A stretch of DNA of 64,000 nucleotides from Gemmatimonadaceae bacterium (lineage in GTDB: Bacteria; Gemmatimonadota; Gemmatimonadetes; Gemmatimonadales; Gemmatimonadaceae), in contig JACDCY010000001.1 in NCBI GenBank assembly GCA_013817305.1, positions 1 to 64,000 of the forward strand, in the 5' to 3' direction. Under the pieces are notes generated by a model. The model searched no databases. It was not told the origin of the DNA and saw only the letters and a list, made by a program, of their open reading frames with translations. Both the position numbers and the translations under genes were made by a program. Below are positions 24,575-33,889 of this stretch, piece by piece; the stretch's first letter is position 1; every line of letters starts with the position of its first letter.

Positions 24575-27500
24575 ATGCTGCTTGACGTCGCACGCTTCGA
24601 GTTTCGCTACCTGCTTCGCAATCCGCTGTTGTGGCTCACTACGGCGGCGATGTTCGCGATGTTCTTTGTCGGCGCGAGTGTAGAGGGCTTCGACCTTGGC
24701 AACGAGGGGGGGCTCGTCAAGAACGCAGCTTACGCAACGCTGCGGAACTACGTGATGATCTCGGTTTTTCTCATGTTCGTGACGACGTCGTTCGTCGCGA
24801 ACGCTGTCCTCCGGGACGACGAGACAGGCTACGGCCCGATCATCCGCTCAACGGGGATCACCGGGTTCGAGTACGTGATGGGCCGCTTCCTCGGAGCTTT
24901 TGCTGTGGCCGCCGCCATCCTGCCCGCCGTGTCCTTCGCAACCCTGCTCGGCTCCGTGATGCCGTGGGCTCCCGCGGAACAGATCGGCCCCAACCGGCTC
25001 GTGGACCACCTGTACGGTTACTTCCTCGTCGGGCTTCCGAACCTGTTGATCCACGCGTCCGTTTTCTTCGCCTTGGCGACGATCACGCGCTCGATGATGG
25101 CGACGTACCTGGGCGTCGTCTTCTTCGTCTCCAGTTTTTTCGTTTTCCAGACCGGGTTCGTGGGCAGTGTCGGAATCGCGGTGGCCGAGCCGTTCGCGGG
25201 ACGCGCCCTCACCAATGCAGTGCGGTACTGGACAGTTGCCGAACGCAACGTGAATCTCCCCGAGCTCACCGGAGCGTTGCTCTACAACCGATTGCTATGG
25301 GTCGGCATCGCGCTCTCTTGCGTGACACTCGCGTGCGTCATTTACCGCTTCGCCGATCAGGGGATGTCGAGGCGCGAGCGAAAGCGGCTGAAGCTTGCGC
25401 AGTCGTCGGCCGTGGACGCGGAGGCGGGTCGCGCAGTGAATACCACCGCCCTCGCTTCTCCCGATCATGGATCGGGAGCGCTGCGCGCGCTGCTCCTGAT
25501 GCGTACCCGGTTCGAGATCACGCAGGTCGTACTGAGCCCGGCCATCGTGATCCTGATGGCGTGGGGCCTGTTCACCACGTTCTACGTCCTGGCGACGCGG
25601 GACGCTGCAGGGAGGCCGACCTACCCGACGACGTTGACGCTGATTCCGTATATCAAGGACGCCTTTGCACAGCTGCTGCCAATAATCGCGATCTACTATG
25701 CGGGCGAGCTCGTGTGGCGTGAGCGCGACCGGAAAGTGCATGAGATCGTCGACGCCACCCCGCTTCCGAACTGGGCGTACGTGGTGCCGAAGGCGCTCGC
25801 GATGGCCGTCGTGCTTTTTGGGATTGTGCTGATCAGCGTTGCCGCGGCTGTCAGCTTCCAGCTCTTCGCCGGCTTTACGGACGTTGAGCTCGGCAAGTAT
25901 GTGCTCTGGTACGTGCTGCCGGCGACATGGGACGTAATGCTCCTGGCCGCGCTTGCGATCTTCGTTCAGGCGGTCAGCCCGCACAAGACTATCGGCTGGG
26001 GAGTCATGGTGGTCTTCCTCGTATGGCAGGCGTTCAACACGGCCATCGATCACAGCCTGCTGAATTACGGAGCGAGCCCAGGCATGCCGTTGAGCGACAT
26101 GAACGGCGCGGGCTCATTCTGGAAGGGCGCGTGGACGGTTCGCGTTTACTGGGGAGCGTTTTCGGTCCTGCTGCTGCTTGCCGCACACTTACTCTGGAGG
26201 CGCGGTACCGAGATCCGGCTGCGGCCGAGGCTCGCCGGTGCGCGCCGGCGTCTGACGGGTACAGCGGGGTTGGTTGCTGCCGCGGCGCTCCTGATCTTCA
26301 TCGGCACCGGTGTTTATTCGTTTTACAACATCAACATCCTTAACGGTTACAGGTCTCCTGTTGCCGAAGGGATGAAGCAGGCGCTGCTCGAGAAAAAATA
26401 CTGGAAGTACGTTGACCTGCCCCAGCCGGCGGTCGCGAATATGACGCTGAGCGTCGACTTGTATCCCGAGGAGCTGCGGGCTGTGACGAAGGGGCGCTAT
26501 CTGCTCCGCAACGAAATGTCCCAGCCGATCACAGACATCCATGTCAGACTGATGGAAGACGACCTGGAGCTGACCAGCGCAGCTATCGCGGGTGCGCGAC
26601 TGGTCGTGGATGATGACGAGCTCGACTATCGCATCTTCCGTCTGGATTCGCCGATGCGAGCGGGCGAAGAGCGCATCATGAGCTTCGAGACGCGGCGCTG
26701 GCATCGAGGGTTTCGCAACGGGGCTCCGAATACTCGGCTCGTCGAGAATGGCACCTTTCTGAACAAGGACGAACTCACGCCCGTCATCGGGATGAGCCGC
26801 AACGGAACCCTCGAAGACGCAACAGCGCGAAAATATTTCGGCCTTCCAAAACGGGGTGGAAGAGCAAAGCTGGGGGATCTCGCCGCGACCGCTAAGGCCT
26901 CCGATCACGGTGGATGGACGACGGCGGACATCACCCTGTCGACGGCGGCAGGCCAGACGCCGATCGCCCCCGGCCGGAAAGTCTCGGACGTAACACGCGG
27001 CGCCAGGCGTATCGCCCGTTTCGTGTCGGAGGCGCCGATCCGCGAGAATTTCTCAGTCCAGTCTGCGCGTTACGCCGAAAAGCATCGCCGGCACGCTGGT
27101 GTCGATCTCACCGTCTACTATCATCCTGCGCGCGCGTGGAACGTCGACCGGATGCTCGACGCAATGGCGCCAGCGCTCGACTATTACCAGGCGAACTTCG
27201 GCCCGTACCAGTTCGACCACGTGCGGATCCTCGAGTACCCGGGGTACACGAACTTCGCGCAGGCCTTTGCGGGCACCATTCCATATTCGGAGACGTACGG
27301 GTTCATCGCCGATTTCCGGAAGCCGGAGACCATCGACCACGTGACGGCCACCACCGCGCACGAGCTGGCGCATCAGTACTGGGCGCATCAGGTGTACCCA
27401 GCCGACATGGAGGGGTCGCTCCTGCTGGTCGAGGGGCTCGCGCAGTACTCCGCGATGATGACTGTGAGGAGTCAGCGCGGCGAGCATCGCATGCGTCCCT

Positions 27501-28159
27501 ACCTGCGGTACTCCCTCGTCCGCTACCTTGGCGGTCGTGGTGGATTTGGACCCGCAGGAGAGCCGCCTCTCATCCGTGCCGAGACCCAGAACTGGGTCTA
27601 CTCTCATAAGGGAGTGCTCGCCATGTACCTGCTTCAGCAACGCATGGGCGAGGACAGGTTCAACGGGGCGCTTAGGAATCTGATACAGCGCTACAGGTTC
27701 AAAGGTGCGCCGTATCCCCGCTCGATCGACCTCGTCGAAGCCCTGCGCGCGGAGGCGAGGACGAAGGAAGAGCAGGATTTGATCACTGACCTCTTCGAGC
27801 GAGTTGTACTTTACGACTTGAGGGCCACAGTGCCGACCGCTGTCCAGCGCGCCGATGGAAAGTGGGATGTCACGGTGCCTGTCGAGGCGAAGAAGTACAA
27901 CGTCGACAAACGCGGCGGGGAAAAAGAGACGACGCTCTCCGAAGGCATCGAAGTGGGTCTGTTCACCGCGGAGCCGGGCCACGCTGCATTCGACGAGAAG
28001 CACGTGATCGTCATGGAGCGCCGGCAAATGCGATCCGGAGCGCAGGTGCTGACGTTCGTTACGGATCGAAAGCCGACGCACGCCGGTATTGATCCCTACA
28101 ATTATTATATTGACCGAAACTCGAGGGATAACGTGCAGCCGCTTGCTGATGCCCCGTAA
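24575..28159 (+). CDS. ABC-2 permease fused to M1-family aminopeptidase
   Basis: The 1194-residue fusion has an N-terminal ABC-2 permease (many hydrophobic segments up to about residue 590, starting LLDVARFEFRYLLRNPLLW). A C-terminal extracytoplasmic gluzincin domain follows, with HELAH at residues 929-933 and Glu953 in LLVEGLAQY; GTIPYSETYGFIADF lies upstream. The second-His-to-Glu spacing is one residue longer than in classic M1 enzymes. Next to a dedicated ATPase this suggests coupling of peptide trimming to transport. The last 44 residues (RSGAQVLTFVTDRKPTHAG...) recur in degraded form near 38.0 kb, and residues about 808-868 near 36.1 kb. Confidence 0.9.
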   Translation: MLLDVARFEFRYLLRNPLLWLTTAAMFAMFFVGASVEGFDLGNEGGLVKNAAYATLRNYVMISVFLMFVTTSFVANAVLRDDETGYGPIIRSTGITGFEYVMGRFLGAFAVAAAILPAVSFATLLGSVMPWAPAEQIGPNRLVDHLYGYFLVGLPNLLIHASVFFALATITRSMMATYLGVVFFVSSFFVFQTGFVGSVGIAVAEPFAGRALTNAVRYWTVAERNVNLPELTGALLYNRLLWVGIALSCVTLACVIYRFADQGMSRRERKRLKLAQSSAVDAEAGRAVNTTALASPDHGSGALRALLLMRTRFEITQVVLSPAIVILMAWGLFTTFYVLATRDAAGRPTYPTTLTLIPYIKDAFAQLLPIIAIYYAGELVWRERDRKVHEIVDATPLPNWAYVVPKALAMAVVLFGIVLISVAAAVSFQLFAGFTDVELGKYVLWYVLPATWDVMLLAALAIFVQAVSPHKTIGWGVMVVFLVWQAFNTAIDHSLLNYGASPGMPLSDMNGAGSFWKGAWTVRVYWGAFSVLLLLAAHLLWRRGTEIRLRPRLAGARRRLTGTAGLVAAAALLIFIGTGVYSFYNINILNGYRSPVAEGMKQALLEKKYWKYVDLPQPAVANMTLSVDLYPEELRAVTKGRYLLRNEMSQPITDIHVRLMEDDLELTSAAIAGARLVVDDDELDYRIFRLDSPMRAGEERIMSFETRRWHRGFRNGAPNTRLVENGTFLNKDELTPVIGMSRNGTLEDATARKYFGLPKRGGRAKLGDLAATAKASDHGGWTTADITLSTAAGQTPIAPGRKVSDVTRGARRIARFVSEAPIRENFSVQSARYAEKHRRHAGVDLTVYYHPARAWNVDRMLDAMAPALDYYQANFGPYQFDHVRILEYPGYTNFAQAFAGTIPYSETYGFIADFRKPETIDHVTATTAHELAHQYWAHQVYPADMEGSLLLVEGLAQYSAMMTVRSQRGEHRMRPYLRYSLVRYLGGRGGFGPAGEPPLIRAETQNWVYSHKGVLAMYLLQQRMGEDRFNGALRNLIQRYRFKGAPYPRSIDLVEALRAEARTKEEQDLITDLFERVVLYDLRATVPTAVQRADGKWDVTVPVEAKKYNVDKRGGEKETTLSEGIEVGLFTAEPGHAAFDEKHVIVMERRQMRSGAQVLTFVTDRKPTHAGIDPYNYYIDRNSRDNVQPLADAP

Positions 28160-28216
28160 GTTCGCTGCGCCATCGCGTCCCCACCTCTCACATGCGACCC
28201 CTCACCTGACCTTCAT

Positions 28217-28771
28217 ATGACACTGCTTCGTTCTGCCGCATTGTTCACGTTCCTTGTTTTCGGGTTCGCGCCGACTGTTTCGGCGCAGCGGCTTGCGCCT
28301 GTCGGGATTGTCGCTCAGCCGACGCTGACTTTTGCACCTCTCACCTCCGGCCCGACGAGCAGCACCGAGGGGAGCGCGGCCCGCGCACTCGTCGGTGGCG
28401 TTCTGGGCGGCGCCATCGGTGCTGTGGCATTGGGCTTCGCCGCGGCGCTCATCAATTCATCCGGCCCGGAATGCAGTCGCAACCCGGATGCGTGCTCCGG
28501 GGGGCTCGTCGAGAGCCTCCTCACCGGCGGCATGGTCGGTCATGCGATCGGCATCCCGGTCGGTGCGCATCTCGCGAATGGGCGGCGCGGGAAGGTCGCC
28601 ACTTCACTGGCGGTGTCGGGGGCCGTGCTGCTGGTGGAGTTGATCGCTGTGAACGCGCTGGTCGACGAAAGGGATTTGATCCGGAGCAAGCCCACGCTGT
28701 TGGGCGTGCTCGTGGTGTCGCCGATCGTGCAGCTGGTCTCGAGCGTGATGATCGAGAGTCGCAATCGGTAG
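28217..28771 (+). CDS. Hypothetical membrane protein with signal peptide
   Basis: The 184-residue protein is not recognised. A signal peptide (LLRSAALFTFLVFGFAPTVSAQ) is followed by three glycine/alanine-rich hydrophobic segments (LVGGVLGGAIGAVALGFAAALI, LLTGGMVGHAIGIPVGAHLA, SLAVSGAVLLVELIAVNALV). The first two have the repeated small-residue pattern of glycine-zipper membrane proteins. Two Cys at 75-82 (ECSRNPDAC) could form a disulfide. It stands alone, 57 bases after the permease/peptidase gene. Confidence 0.7.
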   Translation: MTLLRSAALFTFLVFGFAPTVSAQRLAPVGIVAQPTLTFAPLTSGPTSSTEGSAARALVGGVLGGAIGAVALGFAAALINSSGPECSRNPDACSGGLVESLLTGGMVGHAIGIPVGAHLANGRRGKVATSLAVSGAVLLVELIAVNALVDERDLIRSKPTLLGVLVVSPIVQLVSSVMIESRNR

Positions 28772-29659
28772 TTATGCAGTTGACATCGTCTGCCGCCCAG
28801 TAACCCAGGCACTGGGTGCCATCCCGTACTCTGCCCGGAACGCCGCGGTGAAGTGGCTGTGCGAGGCGAACCCCGCTTCCAGTGCCACCCAGGACAGGTC
28901 CCGGGGTCGCTGCTGCATCAACTCGAGCGCAACGCGAAGTCGAACCCGCACCAGGTACCGGTGAATCGGCATGCCCGCTTGTGCGCCGAAGACCCGAGTC
29001 AGGTGAAAGGGCGAGGCACCCACGGTGCGCGCGATGCGAGACAACGTCAGACGGGTTCTATACTCGCGGACGAGCAGGTGCTGCACACGTTCAGTGAGCT
29101 CCTGATGACCCGGGATGCCATTGCCGGACGTCTCCACCGCCCTTCCGAACGCATCACGGAGAAGGGAACGGACGAAGGCAAGCGCGGTCTCCTCCGCCTG
29201 TGGTGCGGGCGCCCCCTCCTGGGCACCGGAGCGGAGCAAGACGTTGTGGAGCATCGATGTCTCAGCGGACACCCGCGCAGTGGTCGCCGGGAAGCGGGGC
29301 ACCTCGTCGTCCACAGTATCCGCAGTCAGCTCGCTGAGCAATGCGCGGAGGGCATCGGCCTGAATCAGGACCGCAGTGCTCCGTTGTCGCTCGGCCGCCT
29401 GATAGGAAGGCCGAACCGGATCGCCAGCATTAATGAACACCGCCGTCGCGGGATCGGCGACTGTGCGCCTGCCGTCCACATGCAGGCCATGAGAGCTGGT
29501 CCGTTGAAGCCAGATCTCATGCTGCCGTGCACGCTCTTCGGGGCCGACACCGGCAACCGTCTTCGGGCAGGTCCAATCGCCGATCAGGACCCCTCCGATC
29601 GCGACGCGATGCCGCAAGGGGAACCCTGGCTCCCAGGCGTGCGCTTTCGAGTCGTTCAT
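28772..29659 (-). CDS. AraC-family transcriptional regulator
   Basis: The 295-residue protein has a C-terminal AraC/XylS double helix-turn-helix: LTLSRIARTVGASPFHLTRVFGAQAG, then SWVALEAGFASHSHFTAAFRAEYGMAPSAW. An N-terminal cupin-like sensor domain precedes it (HGLHVDGRRTVADPATAVFINAGDPVRPS). The ATG at 29659 (MNDSKAHAW) is preferred; longer in-frame starts add an arginine-rich leader. It is divergent from the epimerase-like gene across about 156 bases, its likely target region. Confidence 0.88.
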   Translation of the reverse strand: MNDSKAHAWEPGFPLRHRVAIGGVLIGDWTCPKTVAGVGPEERARQHEIWLQRTSSHGLHVDGRRTVADPATAVFINAGDPVRPSYQAAERQRSTAVLIQADALRALLSELTADTVDDEVPRFPATTARVSAETSMLHNVLLRSGAQEGAPAPQAEETALAFVRSLLRDAFGRAVETSGNGIPGHQELTERVQHLLVREYRTRLTLSRIARTVGASPFHLTRVFGAQAGMPIHRYLVRVRLRVALELMQQRPRDLSWVALEAGFASHSHFTAAFRAEYGMAPSAWVTGRQTMSTA

Positions 29660-29815
29660 TCGGAATCGTGCCGCCTCCGGAGGATGGTGACGAGAGTGTC
29701 GCGACCGAGCAAGATTTCGAAAGCCCAACGCCACGTCGCCGGATAATCTACATCACAGCGTTGACTCGCACGCTGGGAGAGAAGCGTCACGAAACCATAC
29801 ACCACACGAGGGTTG

Positions 29816-30733
29816 ATGCTGCGGATTTTCATGACAGGTGCAACGGGACACGTCGGCCGCGCAGTCGCCGAAGCATTGCGGGACGCCGGCCATTCGCTCA
29901 CAGCGTTGGTTCGCACACCCCAGGGGGCGAACGAGATCACCGCGCTTGGGGGAACACCCATTCTTGGCACACTCGGCGATCCCGGCACCTTTGCCGCAAC
30001 CGCGGCCGGGCACGATGCGCTAATCCACACCGCGTTCGAGTACGATGCGAGCGGAGCCGAATCGCGTTCTACCGACCAGATCGCCACCCGAGCCCTGCTG
30101 GATGTCGCTTCCCGCAGTTCTACGGTTGCTCAGGTCATCTATACCTCGAGCGCTTATCTGTTGGGCGATCTCGGGGAGGCACCGGTGGACGAAGATATCG
30201 ACATGGCGATGACGTCAGCAGCGGGCGGATGGCGTCTTGACCTGGAGAAGGAGGTGCTGGCTCGGAGTGCCGGAGCCGGTTTCAGCGGCGCGGTGGTGCG
30301 TCCAGGACTGGTTTACGGGGGTCGAGGGGGTACGATGCCGCAGTGGTTCGGGGATGCGGGGCGCGATCGGCTGGTTCAATACTACGGAGCGGGGACGAAC
30401 CGTTGGACCCTCATCTATCGCCGGGACCTGGCGGCGCTGTACTGGCGACTTGCTGAATCAGGTATGGGCGGGACTTTCCACGGTGTGGACGGCACACCGA
30501 TGCCTGTGCGCGCAGTGGCGGAAGCAGCGAGCCGCGCCGCCGGGTGGGAAGGTCGGACGCGCAGCATCCCATTCGAAGAGCTTCCAATCGCTGAGCGCGA
30601 ACATGCGCGTCGAGCACTCGGTAGAGATGTGGCCGTTACTTCGAGCCGCACCTCCACCCTCGGGTGGAAGCCAACGTACCCATCGTTTCAGGAGGGCGCT
30701 GCTCAGGCCTACCGTGAGTGGTCCGAGGCATGA
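29816..30733 (+). CDS. NAD-dependent epimerase/dehydratase family protein
   Basis: Atypical/extended SDR fold, 305 residues. The N-terminal cofactor motif is TGATGHVG, followed by TALVRTPQGAN, the strand IYTSSAYLLGD and GAVVRPGLVYGGRGG. No clear YxxxK pair follows the SSA motif, so it may be an atypical member without dehydrogenase chemistry. ATG 29816 is used, directly after a TTG. Divergently arranged with the AraC regulator, which probably controls it. Confidence 0.85.
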   Translation: MLRIFMTGATGHVGRAVAEALRDAGHSLTALVRTPQGANEITALGGTPILGTLGDPGTFAATAAGHDALIHTAFEYDASGAESRSTDQIATRALLDVASRSSTVAQVIYTSSAYLLGDLGEAPVDEDIDMAMTSAAGGWRLDLEKEVLARSAGAGFSGAVVRPGLVYGGRGGTMPQWFGDAGRDRLVQYYGAGTNRWTLIYRRDLAALYWRLAESGMGGTFHGVDGTPMPVRAVAEAASRAAGWEGRTRSIPFEELPIAEREHARRALGRDVAVTSSRTSTLGWKPTYPSFQEGAAQAYREWSEA

Positions 30734-30791
30734 CGATGCTCAGCTCTGCAAGCGCAATTCCGGGGATTTTAGAGCGAGCTGTTTGCTTCAC

Positions 30792-30820
30792 TTGCAGGCT
30801 TCGCGATCCGTCCGCATTAT
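30792..30820 (+). promoter_or_regulatory. Candidate promoter of the secreted alpha/beta hydrolase
   Basis: TTGCAG (30792-30797) and CATTAT (30815-30820), 17 bases apart, lie in a locally AT-rich stretch 54 bases before the next start codon. Each box matches consensus at four of six positions. This is weak but the best candidate in the gap. Confidence 0.3.
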
Positions 30821-30873
30821 AAAACGGCAGTACAATTAGTTAGAGCGCTACCTTCACCTTTGATCCCGGATCC

Positions 30874-31827
30874 ATGCATTACCGACTCTGCGGAATTCGC
30901 GCCGCGCTGGTCTTGTTCTTCTCCAGCACTCCGCTACTCGCGCAGACTGCTCCGGCTGCGGCCCCGAGTCCGCGCGAACAGTACCGGGTCTATGCGCCAA
31001 AGGGAGAGGTCAAGGGCGCTCTCGTCCTGCTGCCCGGCTACGGAGGTGACCGCGACAGCTTCGATCCCGCGTCCATGGTCACGCCCTCGACGCTTCCGGC
31101 CCGTCTTGCGAAGCACGGGATCCTCACGTTGATCGCAGTCCCTGTACGAGAGACGCAGTTCGAGAGCGAGGCGGTACTCCGGACGCTCGACTCAATGCTC
31201 ACCAGCGTCGTGCGGCAGTACGGAATCCCGCGCGCGCGCGTCGCGATCGGCGGCTTTTCCGCTGGCGGTACCGGTGCAGTCCGGTATGCGCAGTTCTGCG
31301 CGCAGCGGAAGTGCCGAGCAGTGCCCCAGTTGGCAGCTGTATTCGCTGTCGATCCGCCACTGGATTTCGAGCGCCTCTATCGCACGTCGGAAGTGATTGT
31401 GAAGCGCAATGCCCCGCGTAGCAACATCGAGGAGGAGAGCCGGCTTCTGCAGACCATGCAGCACGCGTTCGGCGGCCCGCCCGACGAAGCGCGCGAAGCC
31501 TACAGGCTTCACTCTGCCGTGCTTGCCTCTGCGCCAGACGGTGGTAATGCTCGACTCCTTCGGCACACCCCCATTCGCCTGTACACGGAGCCAGACGTGC
31601 ATTGGTGGATGGAGGAGCGCAACCTTGACTACCACGGAATGAATTCTGTGGACCACGCGGCGCTGATCAACTTGCTGCGCGTGGCGGGCAATACCGGTGC
31701 GGAACTCATCACCACGAGCGGGAAGGGCCTACGACCCGACGGTCGACGCCACCCACACTCGTGGTCGATCGTCGATGAACCAGAGTTGGTCCGCTGGCTA
31801 CTCGTCGCCCTCTTGCCGGCAGCTTGA
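30874..31827 (+). CDS. Secreted alpha/beta hydrolase
   Basis: The 317-residue protein has a signal peptide (ALVLFFSSTPLLAQ, cleavage near residue 24) and an alpha/beta-hydrolase core. LVLLPGYGGDRDSF forms the oxyanion region, Ser129 in GGFSAGGTG is the nucleophile, and a candidate His lies in RRHPHSW near the C-terminus. The length fits a stand-alone extracytoplasmic esterase or acyl hydrolase. No operon partner. Confidence 0.83.
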   Translation: MHYRLCGIRAALVLFFSSTPLLAQTAPAAAPSPREQYRVYAPKGEVKGALVLLPGYGGDRDSFDPASMVTPSTLPARLAKHGILTLIAVPVRETQFESEAVLRTLDSMLTSVVRQYGIPRARVAIGGFSAGGTGAVRYAQFCAQRKCRAVPQLAAVFAVDPPLDFERLYRTSEVIVKRNAPRSNIEEESRLLQTMQHAFGGPPDEAREAYRLHSAVLASAPDGGNARLLRHTPIRLYTEPDVHWWMEERNLDYHGMNSVDHAALINLLRVAGNTGAELITTSGKGLRPDGRRHPHSWSIVDEPELVRWLLVALLPAA

Positions 31828-31999
31828 CGAGAGCGCTGCAGGCGACAGCGGTCTGGCCATCCTTTGCTACAGAGATGACGAGTAGGGCGGCATGCGTCGC
31901 GCGCCGACTTGGTCAGGCCGATCTGAAGAAGTGAAATCGATAAGGTCGAGTGCGTCGCCTAGCTCGGACGTTGGACCGCTCCCATCATCGCGGCAGGGC

Positions 32000-32341
32000 A
32001 TGCATCGTTGGCTCCGCACCATAGTCGGCGTCGTACTCGCCATCGGATGTCGGGGAATCCCAGCCACCAGTCCGCATCACGTGGGCACGATCGGCTCCAG
32101 GAGCTCCTCGGGGTACATGATCCAGAATCCCGCAGGCTGCGACTGGCTACGTCCAGCATGCGAGGCGGCGGAGGTTGATGTGCCCTCGTCTGCACGTATC
32201 CTTTGGCGAGGGGGAGGTAACGGGGTCTTGCGCGACCTCGTTCCCGGTCGGCGCATTTCGATATGGACAACCGGAACGACGCAGGACCGGCTGCCGGTCA
32301 TCGTCACTGCACGAACGGTTGTTATCGAAGGTGATCGTTAG
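32000..32341 (+). CDS. Small hypothetical lipoprotein
   Basis: The 113-residue protein starts with a short basic leader and lipobox (MHRWLRTIVGVVLAIGC, Cys17). The mature part has SARILWRGGGNGVLRDLVPGRR and ISIWTTG...LPVIVTARTVVIEGDR, a beta-rich pattern like small OB-like lipoproteins (DUF3221 type is possible). The ATG at 32000 follows GGCAGGGC; a longer frame from 31892 lacks a signal-like start. Function unknown. Confidence 0.6.
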   Translation: MHRWLRTIVGVVLAIGCRGIPATSPHHVGTIGSRSSSGYMIQNPAGCDWLRPACEAAEVDVPSSARILWRGGGNGVLRDLVPGRRISIWTTGTTQDRLPVIVTARTVVIEGDR

Positions 32342-32381
32342 GGTACCCGACTCTGCCCCCGCACCACCCGCCGAGGTTCTG

Positions 32382-32447
32382 ATGCGCCTTCTCTCCCTTC
32401 TGGCGTCGCTGCTACTGTTAAGTGCGGCAGTTCCATCCGTAGGCTGA
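32382..32447 (+). other. Orphan signal-peptide-like mini-ORF (21 residues)
   Basis: An ATG with a GAGG ribosome site encodes MRLLSLLASLLLLSAAVPSVG and then stops. It looks like a bare Sec signal peptide with no mature protein. Most likely it is the 5' stub of a lost secreted-protein gene, in keeping with the decayed surroundings; a small membrane peptide is the alternative. Confidence 0.4.
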
Positions 32448-32592
32448 ACGCCGACGGAGGGCACACCATGTTTTTGTCCTGTTTGGTTCTGACTTGCTGT
32501 ATCTGCAAGCGGGATCACGTCGACCCTCCGCGGGTTAGCCTGTGTGCGTTAGCCAGCAATCCAATATTCTTCTGCCCTCAAGCTGTTTTGCG

Positions 32593-33798
32593 ATGATGTC
32601 ATGGATCCAGTACTCGCGCCCGGTGCTCCGCACCGCTGTGACGCGGGCCGCCAGATGGGTGCGCGTCTGCATCTTCGCCAGTGCTTCCCATGGGATGGCG
32701 GCCGCCTGCGCCACCTCAGCGCAGCAGGCAGGCGGTCTCGCTCCAGCAGTGGTCGAGGCCGCTGTCTTGACGGGACGTGCCGGTGCGCGCCTGGACTCCG
32801 TCGCAAGTGCGGCCGCCGACTCGGGCTTTCGCGGCGTCGTGCTCGTCGCGATCGGTGACACCGTGGTGCTCGCGCGTGGCTACGGGTGGGCCGACTCGGC
32901 GCGCGGGCGACCCAACGTGCCGTCCACCATCTTCGACATCGGCTCGCTCACGAAGCCGCTCACCGCGACGCTTGTCTTGGCCCTCGAGGCCCAAGGACGG
33001 ATTGCGCGCACTGACTCCCTACACCGCTTCTATCCCGCTGCACCCGCCGACAAGCGCGGCATTACCATCCACCAGCTCCTTACGCATACTGCGGGGTTAC
33101 CCGAGTACTCGGGGCGCGACACCGCGGTTATCGACCGCGCGACGCTTGAGAGGCGTGCGCTCACCGCGCCGTTGTTGTCGGCGCCCGGAGCGCGCTACCG
33201 CTACTCCAACGTGGGCTATTCCTTGCTCGCGGCAATTGTTGAGCGAGCCAGCGGCGAGGAGTACGAGGCAGCGTTGCGACGGCTGGTCCTCGCGCCGGCA
33301 GGGATGCGCACGACGGGCTACATCGCGATCGGGCCGCCACTGCACGATCGCATCGCGCGCCGCTACAAGGGTGACGTGGACACCGGCATCAACCCCAGAC
33401 GAGTCTGGGGTGCGGCTGGCCCCTCGTGGAACGTCGTTGGCAACGGCGGCCTGCATGCCACCGCGTGGGACCTGCACCGCTGGATAGCCACGCTCGACGG
33501 AGGACGGCTGCTTCCCGCCATCGCGCGTGCGGCGCAGGAAGCTCCGTACGCGTGCATGGGCGTGGACGATAGCGGAACGTGCAGCGACCACTACGGCTAC
33601 GGCTGGCATCTTTGGTCGCTTCCGAACGAGACGCGCGTCATGATGCACAACGGGAGCGATGGGGGTTACTACGCCGAGGTGCGGCGAGTCCCCGGGCGCC
33701 GAGTCAACCTGATCGTCATGTCGAACCGCGCGTCGCCGCTGGCTGAGCGGATAGCGGCACGGCTCATGGCGCACGCGCTCCGCTTCGCCCCGCCCTGA
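32593..33798 (+). CDS. Serine hydrolase, beta-lactamase/penicillin-binding family
   Basis: The protein is 401 residues from the ATG at 32593; an upstream ATG at 32542 adds 17. Active-site motifs: SLTK (Ser118-Lys121), YSN in RYRYSNVGYS, and HNGSDGG near the C-terminus, with LLTHTAGLPEY between. The N-terminus is hydrophobic with cysteines (CIFASASHGMAAACATSAQQ) and may be a signal or lipoprotein leader. Probably periplasmic esterase or D-amino-acid peptidase. Confidence 0.86.
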   Translation: MMSWIQYSRPVLRTAVTRAARWVRVCIFASASHGMAAACATSAQQAGGLAPAVVEAAVLTGRAGARLDSVASAAADSGFRGVVLVAIGDTVVLARGYGWADSARGRPNVPSTIFDIGSLTKPLTATLVLALEAQGRIARTDSLHRFYPAAPADKRGITIHQLLTHTAGLPEYSGRDTAVIDRATLERRALTAPLLSAPGARYRYSNVGYSLLAAIVERASGEEYEAALRRLVLAPAGMRTTGYIAIGPPLHDRIARRYKGDVDTGINPRRVWGAAGPSWNVVGNGGLHATAWDLHRWIATLDGGRLLPAIARAAQEAPYACMGVDDSGTCSDHYGYGWHLWSLPNETRVMMHNGSDGGYYAEVRRVPGRRVNLIVMSNRASPLAERIAARLMAHALRFAPP

Positions 33799-33889
33799 CC
33801 GACGCTCGTACCACAGGCAACGCTTGAACAAGCGGGACGGTGGTCACGTCCGACGTCGTCTGCCGAGCACTTTCTCCCCGTTCAACCGC

